A DNA stretch of 9,667 bases from DASPMP01 sp035626995 (GTDB lineage: Bacteria; Gemmatimonadota; Gemmatimonadetes; Gemmatimonadales; Gemmatimonadaceae), in NCBI GenBank assembly GCA_035626995.1, contig DASPMP010000308.1, positions 1 through 9,667 on the forward strand, read 5' to 3'. The notes under the pieces were generated by a model. The model made no database searches, had not been told where the DNA came from, and saw only the letters and a program-made list of their open reading frames with translations. This document shows positions 1-6,692 of the stretch, piece after piece (positions within the stretch are counted from its first letter, which is position 1; each line of letters opens with the position of its first letter). Position numbers and translations under genes: made by a program.

Positions 1-870
1 TATGCGCTCGAGATCCGGGACGCCACGAAGGTCTTCGCGGCATCTGACTTCGGCATCGCGAAGCAGGCCATCGCCAGCGGTGGTCGCGTGCGTGGGCTCG
101 TGGTGCCCAACGGCGCCGTCCTCTCGCGCAAGCAGGTGGACGAGATCGAAGCCCTGGCAAAGTCCGGCGGTGCGGGAGGCCTCATCCGGCTGAAGCGTGC
201 GGGCGGAGCGCTCGAAGGCGCCGCGGCAAAGTTCCTCGGCGAGGGAGCGGCAGATGCCCTCGGCATCCCCGACGGCGCGCTTGCGTTGTATGTCGCCGGG
301 CCCGATCGCGTGTCGAGCACCGCGCTCGACCGCGTGCGCCAGGATCTCGCGGCTCGACTGCATCTCATTCCTGAGGGCCGACACGACTTCCTCTGGGTGG
401 TCGATTTCCCGATGTTCGACCAGGATCCGACGACCGGAACGCTCGGCGCGGTGCATCACCCATTCACCGCTCCGAATCCGGAGGACGTGAGCCTGTTGTC
501 CAGCTCGCCGGAGAAGGCGCGCGCGCTGGCATACGACGTGGTGATGGATGGGCTCGAGCTCGGTGGCGGCAGCATCCGAATCAGTGATCCGGCGCTGCAG
601 TCACGGGTCTTCGGGCTCCTGGGCATCGACGAGGGGACGGCGCAGGCGCGGTTCGGGTTCCTGCTCGAAGGGCTGCGGGCGGGGGCACCGCCGCACGGCG
701 GCATCGCGTTCGGATTCGACCGCATTGCGATGGTGCTCGCGGACGCAACTTCGTTGCGCGATGTGATCGCGTTTCCGAAGACGACCGCCGCGCGCGCACT
801 GTTCGAGGGAGCACCGAGTCCTGTCGGGCAGGATGACCTGCAGGACCTGCACATTTCAGTTCGGGAGTAA
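1..870 (+). CDS. aspS: Aspartate--tRNA ligase (AspRS), C-terminal half, 5' end outside the window
   Basis: Cytoplasmic class II aminoacyl-tRNA synthetase that charges tRNA-Asp. The frame is open from base 1, giving 289 visible residues against about 590 for a bacterial AspRS, so the anticodon-binding domain and class II motifs 1 and 2 lie upstream. The first ~125 visible residues are the GAD insertion domain typical of bacterial AspRS (VRGLVVPNGAVLSRKQVDEI pattern). The catalytic core then resumes with VVDFPMF near residue 135, HHPFT near 152 and GGGSIRI. Class II motif 3 (GIAFGFDRIAM, with its Arg at residue 241) and RDVIAFPKTTAA follow. The TAA stop is at 868-870, and phoH starts about 7 bases later, so the two are probably co-transcribed. 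Whether the enzyme is discriminating (tRNA-Asp only) or also charges tRNA-Asn cannot be judged, because the anticodon domain is not visible. Identity is very secure. Confidence 0.97.
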   Translation, partial: YALEIRDATKVFAASDFGIAKQAIASGGRVRGLVVPNGAVLSRKQVDEIEALAKSGGAGGLIRLKRAGGALEGAAAKFLGEGAADALGIPDGALALYVAGPDRVSSTALDRVRQDLAARLHLIPEGRHDFLWVVDFPMFDQDPTTGTLGAVHHPFTAPNPEDVSLLSSSPEKARALAYDVVMDGLELGGGSIRISDPALQSRVFGLLGIDEGTAQARFGFLLEGLRAGAPPHGGIAFGFDRIAMVLADATSLRDVIAFPKTTAARALFEGAPSPVGQDDLQDLHISVRE

Positions 871-877
871 GAGAACC

Positions 878-1876
878 TTGGCCAACGGACGGTCTGGAGT
901 GGCGATAGAAGACAGCGGGACGCAGCGCGTTTCCACGGAAGGGGCGGACATGCTCACCCTGGCGGGCGTAAACGACGCCAACCTGTTGGAGCTCTCGCGC
1001 CTGTACGGCGTGAAAGTCTCCCTGCGGGGGGATGCGATGGTCATATCCGGCGCGCCCGATTTCGTGCAACGCGCGGCCGTGGTTGGCAGGCGCATGGTGG
1101 AAATCGCGCGGCAGCGCGATGAGCTGACGCCGGACGACGTCCTGCGCCTCGGCGACGATCAGGAGCGCGACGGCGCGGAGCCGGGAGCGGGGGCCGGTCC
1201 CGAGGGACCATCGCGCATCGCACTCCCTGGCGTGCGCAAGGTCATCCAGGCCAAGACAGCTGGCCAGGCAGAGTATCTCCAGAAGATCGCCGAAAACGAC
1301 ATCGTCGTTGGCATCGGGCCGGCGGGGACGGGGAAGACCTATCTCGCCGTGGCCGCCGCAGTCGACGCCCTCACGAAGAAGCGGGTGCGGCGCATCGTGC
1401 TCGCGCGACCCGCCGTCGAGGCCGGGGAAAACCTCGGCTTCCTCCCGGGCGACATGCAGGCGAAAGTCGATCCGTACCTGCGTCCGTTGTACGACGCGCT
1501 GGACGAGATGATGCCGTTCGAGCGCATCCAGCGGGCGCTGGAGACCCGCACCATCGAGATCGCACCGCTGGCATTCATGCGGGGACGTACCTTAGGCGAC
1601 GCCTTCGTCATCGTGGACGAAGCCCAGAACGCGACGGCCATGCAGATGAAGATGCTGCTCACCCGACTCGGCGTGAATTCGCGCATGGTCATCACCGGCG
1701 ACAAGACGCAGGTCGACCTGCCGAAGAACACGCAGTCCGGTCTCACGCAGGTGGAGCGACTCCTCCCGGGCATCGAGGGGATCGCCTTCCAGTATTTCAA
1801 CGAGACGGATGTCGTGCGTCACCGGCTTGTCCGCGACATCATCAAGGCGTACGATCAGGACGAGGCCAAACCCTAG
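878..1876 (+). CDS. phoH: PhoH-family P-loop ATPase
   Basis: Cytoplasmic ATPase of the PhoH/PhoH-like family, generally linked to RNA metabolism and often encoded beside ybeY; its precise reaction is not settled. About 332 residues with the chosen start. Visible motifs are Walker A GPAGTGKT (147-154), Walker B FVIVDEAQN with Asp247 and Glu248, and TGDKTQVDLP from residue 273. The N-terminal ~100 residues (GVNDANLLELSRLYGVKVSL and onward) form the small KH-like domain common in this family. The start is uncertain. TTG at 878 avoids overlap with aspS, is preceded by GGGAG (863-867) and AAGAGA, and keeps the family-like stretch before GVNDANL. Alternatives are GTG at 899 and ATG at 950; the latter has the best Shine-Dalgarno (GGAAGGGG at 937-944) but removes that stretch. 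The longest open frame, from 833, overlaps aspS by 38 bases and is less likely. Function by family is secure. Confidence 0.93.
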   Translation: MANGRSGVAIEDSGTQRVSTEGADMLTLAGVNDANLLELSRLYGVKVSLRGDAMVISGAPDFVQRAAVVGRRMVEIARQRDELTPDDVLRLGDDQERDGAEPGAGAGPEGPSRIALPGVRKVIQAKTAGQAEYLQKIAENDIVVGIGPAGTGKTYLAVAAAVDALTKKRVRRIVLARPAVEAGENLGFLPGDMQAKVDPYLRPLYDALDEMMPFERIQRALETRTIEIAPLAFMRGRTLGDAFVIVDEAQNATAMQMKMLLTRLGVNSRMVITGDKTQVDLPKNTQSGLTQVERLLPGIEGIAFQYFNETDVVRHRLVRDIIKAYDQDEAKP

Positions 1877-1880
1877 CGCC

Positions 1881-4070
1881 GTGCAACCCTCGCCGACGGC
1901 GGTCGCGCATGGAGGTCCCGGGCGCCTGCAACTCGCGCTGCATGGCCCGCGGCTGCTCCTCGCCGCCGGCCTCGCCGTCCTGACGTACGCGCTCTTCCCG
2001 GAATCGCCGGCCACGCAGATCCCCATCTACGAAATCGGGGCGGTGGCCACCGACAACGTCATCGCTCCCTTCGCGTATGACGTGCCCAAGACGGACGCAG
2101 ACCTTCGACGCGAGCGTGACGACATAGCGCGCGCGGCGGAACCGGTATTCCGGCATGTGCCGGAGGCGCTCGACACCTCGCGGGCGCTGCTCGCCGGGCT
2201 GAACGAAGCCATCGAGACCGCATCCTCCGCGCGTCCGTTGAACCTGGCAGCCATCGAGGCAGGCGCGCGCACGTATGGTGTTGCTCTGACCCCGGATGAA
2301 GCGGCATACGTCGCATCGCCGGTGCGCCGGCAGCGCATGTTCGAAGCGGTGGGCCGTGTCTTCGACCGGTGGGTGACAGGCGGCGTCGCGCCGACGGGTG
2401 CCGTGGATCAGCTGCGCGGCCAGGTGGTGCTCATGCGCGGCGCGGAGGAAAGCCGGCTGCCGGTGGACAGCATTCTGTCCTTTGGCCAGCTCGTCTCGCG
2501 CGCGCGGCTCATCAACCCTGATCCAGGATCCGAGTCGGGCACTGCGCTCTACCTGAAGCTCATCGGAAGCCTGTTCCGCCCGACGATCACCCTGGACCGA
2601 GCGACGACGGAGCGCCGGCGTGATGAGCTGCGTCGTTCCGTCGGGCTCAACACCCATACGGTGCGGGCTGGGGAGAAGATCGTCGGCGCGCACGAAGTCG
2701 TGGGACGGGAAGAGCACGAGAAGCTGCGCGCGCTCCAGCAGCGGCTGAGCGAAGAGCAGGGGGCGCAGCCGCGCGTGCGTCGCGCGATCGGGTCGATGCT
2801 GTTCGATCTGGCGATCCTGCTCCTGCTGGGCGTAACCGTGTATTTCTTCCGGCCGCAGCTGTATGCGCACTGGCGTTCGATGATCGTCGTGACCGCGCTG
2901 GTCGCGGTGGTGCTCATCGCGTCAGCGCTCATCGCGCAGATGCGGCCGCTGCGGCCCGAGCTGATTCCCGTCGCCGTCGTCGCCGTGGTGCTCAGCGCGC
3001 TGTTCGACCAGCGCATCAGCATGATGCTGACGATGATCGTGGCGATCCTTGTGGGCGCGCAAGCGCCGTTCCGCGGTACTAACGCGTTGTTCATCAACCT
3101 CGTTGGCGGAGCGGTTGCGGCCCTGAGCGTCCGCGCGGTAACGCGACGGCACCAGTCGTACATCTGGCTCGTTGCGACGGCCAGTGCATACCTGGTCACC
3201 GCGATTGCCATCGGGCTCACGCTCGATCTCAGCATCACCACCATCGGTGCGTCCGCGGGCCATGGTGCCCTCAATGCACTGGCGAGTGTCCTCCTCGCCC
3301 TGCTGTTGCTGCCGCTGGCGGAATCGTTCACCGGCATCGAAACCGAGCTGACGCTGCTCGAATGGTCCGATCTCAATCGCCCGCTCATGCAGCGACTCAG
3401 TCTCGAGGCGCCGGGGACATTCGCGCATACGATGATCATCGCGAATCTTGCGGAAGCGGGAGCGCGGGTGATCGGTGCGAACGCGCTGCTCGCGCGCGTG
3501 GGCGCGTACTACCACGACGTCGGCAAGCTGGGGCGGCCGCAGTATTTCGTCGAGAACCAGATGCGCGACCGTAATCCGCACGATGCGCTGCCCCCAGACC
3601 AGAGTGCCGCAATCATTCGCGGGCATGTGACGGAAGGGCTCCGGCTCGCGGAGCAGTACCGCATCCCCAAGGTGCTCCGGGCATTCATCACCGAGCATCA
3701 CGGCACGGGTCAGATCTCCTACTTCCTCGACCGCGCGCGGCAGGATGGAATGGACGTCGACGAGGAGCGCTACGCGTATCCGGGGCCGGTCCCCCGCAGC
3801 GCGGAGACGGCGGTGGTCATGCTCGCCGATGGCGTTGAAGCCGGCACCCGAGTGCTGAGCGAGCCGACGCCGCCCCGCGTCCGCGAAGTGGTGGAGCACA
3901 TCGTCCGCCAGCGGCTGGACCAGGGGCAGCTCCGCGAAACGCCACTGACGCTTCGCCAGCTGGAGCTGGTCAAGGAAGAATTCACCCGCGTGCTGACGGG
4001 CATGTACCACAGCCGAATCGACTATCCGCGGCAGAGTGGTGGCATCACGTCGGAGTTCGCGGCGCGATGA
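1881..4070 (+). CDS. pgpH: 7TMR-HDED / HD-domain membrane phosphodiesterase, PgpH-like (cyclic di-AMP hydrolase family)
   Basis: Integral membrane protein of about 729 residues with PgpH (YqfF) architecture. A membrane anchor at about 24-39 is followed by an extracytoplasmic 7TMR-HDED region (to about 300). A seven-helix membrane block spans roughly 306-483. A cytoplasmic HD domain covers about 500-665. Metal-ligand candidates are all present: His516 (EAPGTFAHT), His545-Asp546 (YYHDVGKLG), His582 (RGHVTEG), His606/His607 (EHHGT) and Asp650 (MLADGVEAG). In characterised relatives such as Listeria PgpH this domain hydrolyses c-di-AMP to pApA; that activity is inferred here from family and motifs. 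GTG at 1881 is chosen because it lies 4 bases after the phoH stop. The longer open frame from 1809 would overlap phoH by 68 bases and add a low-complexity, Arg/Thr-rich leader. The stop overlaps the ybeY start (ATGA, 4067-4070). The phoH-pgpH-ybeY order matches Firmicutes. Confidence 0.93.
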   Translation: MQPSPTAVAHGGPGRLQLALHGPRLLLAAGLAVLTYALFPESPATQIPIYEIGAVATDNVIAPFAYDVPKTDADLRRERDDIARAAEPVFRHVPEALDTSRALLAGLNEAIETASSARPLNLAAIEAGARTYGVALTPDEAAYVASPVRRQRMFEAVGRVFDRWVTGGVAPTGAVDQLRGQVVLMRGAEESRLPVDSILSFGQLVSRARLINPDPGSESGTALYLKLIGSLFRPTITLDRATTERRRDELRRSVGLNTHTVRAGEKIVGAHEVVGREEHEKLRALQQRLSEEQGAQPRVRRAIGSMLFDLAILLLLGVTVYFFRPQLYAHWRSMIVVTALVAVVLIASALIAQMRPLRPELIPVAVVAVVLSALFDQRISMMLTMIVAILVGAQAPFRGTNALFINLVGGAVAALSVRAVTRRHQSYIWLVATASAYLVTAIAIGLTLDLSITTIGASAGHGALNALASVLLALLLLPLAESFTGIETELTLLEWSDLNRPLMQRLSLEAPGTFAHTMIIANLAEAGARVIGANALLARVGAYYHDVGKLGRPQYFVENQMRDRNPHDALPPDQSAAIIRGHVTEGLRLAEQYRIPKVLRAFITEHHGTGQISYFLDRARQDGMDVDEERYAYPGPVPRSAETAVVMLADGVEAGTRVLSEPTPPRVREVVEHIVRQRLDQGQLRETPLTLRQLELVKEEFTRVLTGMYHSRIDYPRQSGGITSEFAAR

Positions 4071-4510
4071 GCATCGCCGTCGCAGTCTCCCTCGATCGCG
4101 TCCGTATTCCCATCGCGCAGGAGCGGGTCGCACAGGTGGCGCACGCCGTGCTCCGCGCCGAGAGGGTCCGCGACGCGATGCTTTCGGTGACCTTCCTCTC
4201 GACCGCGGCGATGACGCGCCTCAACAAGCGGCACCTGCGGCGCAACCGGCCAACCGACGTCATCGCGTTCGGATTCCGGCGCACGGCCAGGAGTGCCCCG
4301 GTGATTGGCGATGTCTATATCGCGCCCGAAGTCGCGCGCGCGTCGGCCGCGAGCAATGGCATCTCGGTGCGGGAGGAGCTCGTCCGGCTCGTAGTCCACG
4401 GGACGCTGCACGTCCTGGGATACGATCATCCTGAGTCGGAGGCGCGGGAGAAATCACGCATGTGGCGTCGGCAGGAACGGCTGGTGCAAAAGCTCAAGCG
4501 AACCTCGTGA
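4067..4510 (+). CDS. ybeY: YbeY endoribonuclease / rRNA maturation factor
   Basis: Small cytoplasmic zinc-dependent RNase of the UPF0054 family, 147 residues, the usual length. Known relatives act in 16S rRNA 3'-end maturation and ribosome quality control. The diagnostic metal motif HGTLHVLGYDH is complete, with His111, His115 and His121 as the three zinc ligands. The preceding family block is also recognisable: LNKRHLRRNRPTDVIAFGF (about 52-70) followed by GDVYIAPE (81-88), in place of the more common TDVLSFPF. The ATG start sits inside the pgpH stop (ATGA), with GGAG at 4052-4055 as a spaced Shine-Dalgarno. The stop codon overlaps the next GTG start (GTGA, 4507-4510). Location directly after phoH and the HD phosphodiesterase is the classical context and strengthens the call. 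Confidence 0.96.
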   Translation: MSIAVAVSLDRVRIPIAQERVAQVAHAVLRAERVRDAMLSVTFLSTAAMTRLNKRHLRRNRPTDVIAFGFRRTARSAPVIGDVYIAPEVARASAASNGISVREELVRLVVHGTLHVLGYDHPESEAREKSRMWRRQERLVQKLKRTS

Positions 4511-5727
4511 CATTCGCCTGGTCGCTGCTCGCCATCCTGTCGTCGGCGGTCGCCGCGATCCTCGCCGCCACCGACGGTGCCCTCCTCGCGTCGGCGTACG
4601 ACGCCTCGCGCGTGACGTCGGATCCCGAACGGACGCATCGCGCGCTGTCCCTCGGCCGCGTGCTCACGCACCTGGTGACGGGGACGGCGCTCGCGCTGGC
4701 GCTGGCGCACTCCGCGTTCATCGCGTCCGTGGCGTTCGCGGTTGCCATGCTCCTGCTGCTCATCAATGTCGCGCTCGTCGAAGGGATCTCGCGCGCGGCA
4801 GGATACGCGCGTGGTCCACAGATGGTGCAGCGACTCGCGCCTGTGGTCACCGTCGTAGACTTCATCATGGCGCCGGTGACCTGGATGGGCGGCGTCGTGG
4901 AACGGGCGCTCGCGCGGGTGCTCCCGCCCGCGGACGAGAAATCCATTCAGCGCGATGCCGGCGCGGCACAGTTCCGGGAAGTGGTTGCCGCGGAAGCGGA
5001 CGTCGGAGCCGCCGAGGAAGAGTTGCTGCATGGCGTATTCTCGCTGCGCGATACCGCGGTCGATGAAATCATGGTGCCCCGGGTCGATGTCGTAGGCATC
5101 GAGAAGACGACGCCCTGGTCCGAAGTACTTGACCGCATCCGGAGCTCGGAGCACGCGCGCTTCCCAGTGTTCGAGGACTCGCTCGATGACGTCATCGGCA
5201 TCCTGTACGCCAAGGACCTGCTTCGCGCGGTGGTCGCGGGGGCCGAGCCGGACGACTGGCCCACCCTGATCCGTCCGGCGTCCTTCATCCCCGGAACGAA
5301 GACCATCGATCAGCAACTTCGCGATTTCCGGTCGCAGCGGACGCACATCGCGATCGTCATCGACGAGTACGGAGGCACGGCAGGACTCGTCACGATCGAG
5401 GACGTCCTCGAGGAGATCGTCGGCGAGATCCGCGATGAGCATGATGTTGAAGAGCCGCCCATCGAGCAGGAAGGCGACGCGCACTTCTGGGTGTCGGGGC
5501 GTCTGTCGCTGGCCGACCTGTCCGAAGCCCTCGGCTACGATTTCCAGCGCGAGGACCTGACGACGGTTGGCGGGTTGCTGTACGACGCGTTCGGTCGAGT
5601 GCCGCGCGCCGGTGAGAGCGCGGCGATTGGCGGATTCAAGGTCGTCGTCGAACGTGTGCGACGCCGGCGCATCGAGCGGGTGTATTTCGACCGCCAGGGC
5701 ACGCCTGCTCCGGAGAGGGACGCATGA
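4507..5727 (+). CDS. CorC/HlyC-type (CNNM-CBS) membrane protein, first paralogue, full length
   Basis: Probable inner-membrane protein of the CNNM/CorC family, linked in relatives to Mg2+ (or Co2+) export and resistance; 406 residues. Domain order: a divergent DUF21/CNNM membrane region (about 1-135, hydrophobic segments near 5-30, 52-95 and 108-130), then a CBS pair from DEIMVPR (186-192) to EEIVGEIRDEHD (302-313) containing VIDEYGGTAGLVT, then a C-terminal CorC_HlyC domain (about 325-397). The membrane part is atypical: where relatives carry G-E-I-x-P-K, this protein reads ALVEGISRAAG, and the usual SETAL-like motif is TDGALLAS. Ion transport is therefore less certain than family membership. 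GTG at 4507 is chosen because it forms a GTGA overlap with the ybeY stop, as at neighbouring junctions. An upstream GTG at 4462, preceded by GGGAG at 4446-4450, would add 15 residues inside ybeY and remains possible. Confidence 0.88.
   Translation: MTFAWSLLAILSSAVAAILAATDGALLASAYDASRVTSDPERTHRALSLGRVLTHLVTGTALALALAHSAFIASVAFAVAMLLLLINVALVEGISRAAGYARGPQMVQRLAPVVTVVDFIMAPVTWMGGVVERALARVLPPADEKSIQRDAGAAQFREVVAAEADVGAAEEELLHGVFSLRDTAVDEIMVPRVDVVGIEKTTPWSEVLDRIRSSEHARFPVFEDSLDDVIGILYAKDLLRAVVAGAEPDDWPTLIRPASFIPGTKTIDQQLRDFRSQRTHIAIVIDEYGGTAGLVTIEDVLEEIVGEIRDEHDVEEPPIEQEGDAHFWVSGRLSLADLSEALGYDFQREDLTTVGGLLYDAFGRVPRAGESAAIGGFKVVVERVRRRRIERVYFDRQGTPAPERDA
5712..5720 (+). promoter_or_regulatory. Strong Shine-Dalgarno for the second CorC-like gene
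   Basis: The purine run GGAGAGGGA lies 3 bases before the ATG at 5724, with its GGAG core 8 bases from the start. It is the clearest ribosome-binding site in the downstream half of the operon. It supports ATG 5724 (or the adjacent in-frame ATG at 5727) as the true start, independent of re-initiation from the overlapping stop. Confidence 0.7.
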
Positions 5728-6692
5728 TGATCGCGCTGTTCTTCGTCTGTCTTCTCATGGTCGCCTGGGTGACCGCGGGAGCCATGGCGGTGCGGTCGGC
5801 GAGCCGGATCTGGCTGCGACACTGGGCCGAACAGCGCCTGCGCGGTGCGGCATCGGTCATGATGTATCTGGAGCGTCCGCAGCGACTACTTGCCAGCGCG
5901 CATACGGGAGTCGCGCTGACCGTGGGATTTGTCGGACTGTGGATCGGATGGCGGAGCGCGAATCAGGGGATCGCCATGCTCGGATTGGCGGGGTATGCCG
6001 CGATCGTAATCCTGTTCGGGCACCTCGTGCCGAGGGCGATTGCGCGACGATGGCCGTCGGTGGTCATCCCCGTGACGATGCCCGTGCTGCGCGTCGTCGA
6101 GGTCGCAACCGCCCCGCTACTCCACCTCGGACGATCAATCGCCGGCGTCCGGGAAGCGCCAAACTCGCTGTCCGGCCATGACGCCATCCAGGACCTGCTC
6201 CGCGAAGGAGAGATGGAGGGGGTGGGCCGGCGGGACGAGATCGCCATCATCAGCGGCGTGATGGAATTCGGCGTCAAGCATGTGCGCGACGTGATGACAC
6301 CACGCCGCGACATCTTTGCCGTGCCTCAGCACCTCGACCCAAAATCAACCGCCGCCGTCATCGCGGAATCCGCCTTCAGCCGGGTGCCGGCATATAAGGA
6401 TTCGCTCGATCAGATTGTGGGGATGTACCACGCGTTCGACGTGCTGAAGACACGGCCGGGGCAGCTGCCGCCTTTACGGCCCGTGGCGTCTGCCCCCGCG
6501 GACACGCCCTGCAATGAGCTTCTGTTTCGCATGCTCAAGGCGCGCCAGCATCTCGCCGTCGTGCACGATGAACGCAGGCAGACGCTGGGGATCGTGACGC
6601 TGGAGAACCTGCTGGAAGAACTCGTCGGCGACATTCGCGATGAGCATGACGATCCCGCCAGTGCGACGCCGTCAGGCATCCCATCACTATGA
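5724..6692 (+). CDS. CorC/HlyC-type (CNNM-CBS) membrane protein, second paralogue, without the C-terminal CorC_HlyC domain
   Basis: Second CNNM/CBS membrane protein, 322 residues, directly after its paralogue with an ATGA overlap. The first 20 residues are a hydrophobic helix. Further hydrophobic segments lie around 57-75, 82-102 and 112-135. LERPQRLLASAHTGVALTVG resembles the DUF21 stretch that usually reads L-A-T-x-x-x-G-N, and FGHLVPRAIA (98-107) corresponds to the usual G-E-I-x-P-K motif with Glu replaced by His and Lys by Arg. The CBS pair runs from DVMTPRRDIFAV (189-200) to LEELVGDIRDEHD (297-309). The second CBS repeat has HDERRQT where paralogues have DEYGG. The protein ends 13 residues after DEHD, so the C-terminal CorC_HlyC domain is missing. 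This is not an obvious frameshift, because meaB starts within the stop codon. It may act with the first paralogue, as CNNM proteins work as dimers. Confidence 0.87.
   Translation: MMIALFFVCLLMVAWVTAGAMAVRSASRIWLRHWAEQRLRGAASVMMYLERPQRLLASAHTGVALTVGFVGLWIGWRSANQGIAMLGLAGYAAIVILFGHLVPRAIARRWPSVVIPVTMPVLRVVEVATAPLLHLGRSIAGVREAPNSLSGHDAIQDLLREGEMEGVGRRDEIAIISGVMEFGVKHVRDVMTPRRDIFAVPQHLDPKSTAAVIAESAFSRVPAYKDSLDQIVGMYHAFDVLKTRPGQLPPLRPVASAPADTPCNELLFRMLKARQHLAVVHDERRQTLGIVTLENLLEELVGDIRDEHDDPASATPSGIPSL

Noticed and set aside
1809..1880. Extended start of the PgpH-like gene inside phoH
   Set aside because: It would overlap phoH by 68 bases and add 24 residues of low-complexity leader before the membrane anchor. 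GTG at 1881, just after the phoH stop, fits better.
1842..2870. 342-codon minus-strand open frame opposite the start of the PgpH-like gene
   Set aside because: Arg-rich antisense translation without domains, sitting over a well-supported + strand gene.
2922..4133. 403-codon minus-strand open frame opposite the HD phosphodiesterase
   Set aside because: Shadow frame produced by strong third-position GC bias. Its composition is dominated by Arg, His and Asp, and no motif is visible.
4426..5484. 352-codon minus-strand open frame opposite the first CorC-like gene
   Set aside because: Same antisense artefact; it overlaps conserved CBS domains on the + strand.
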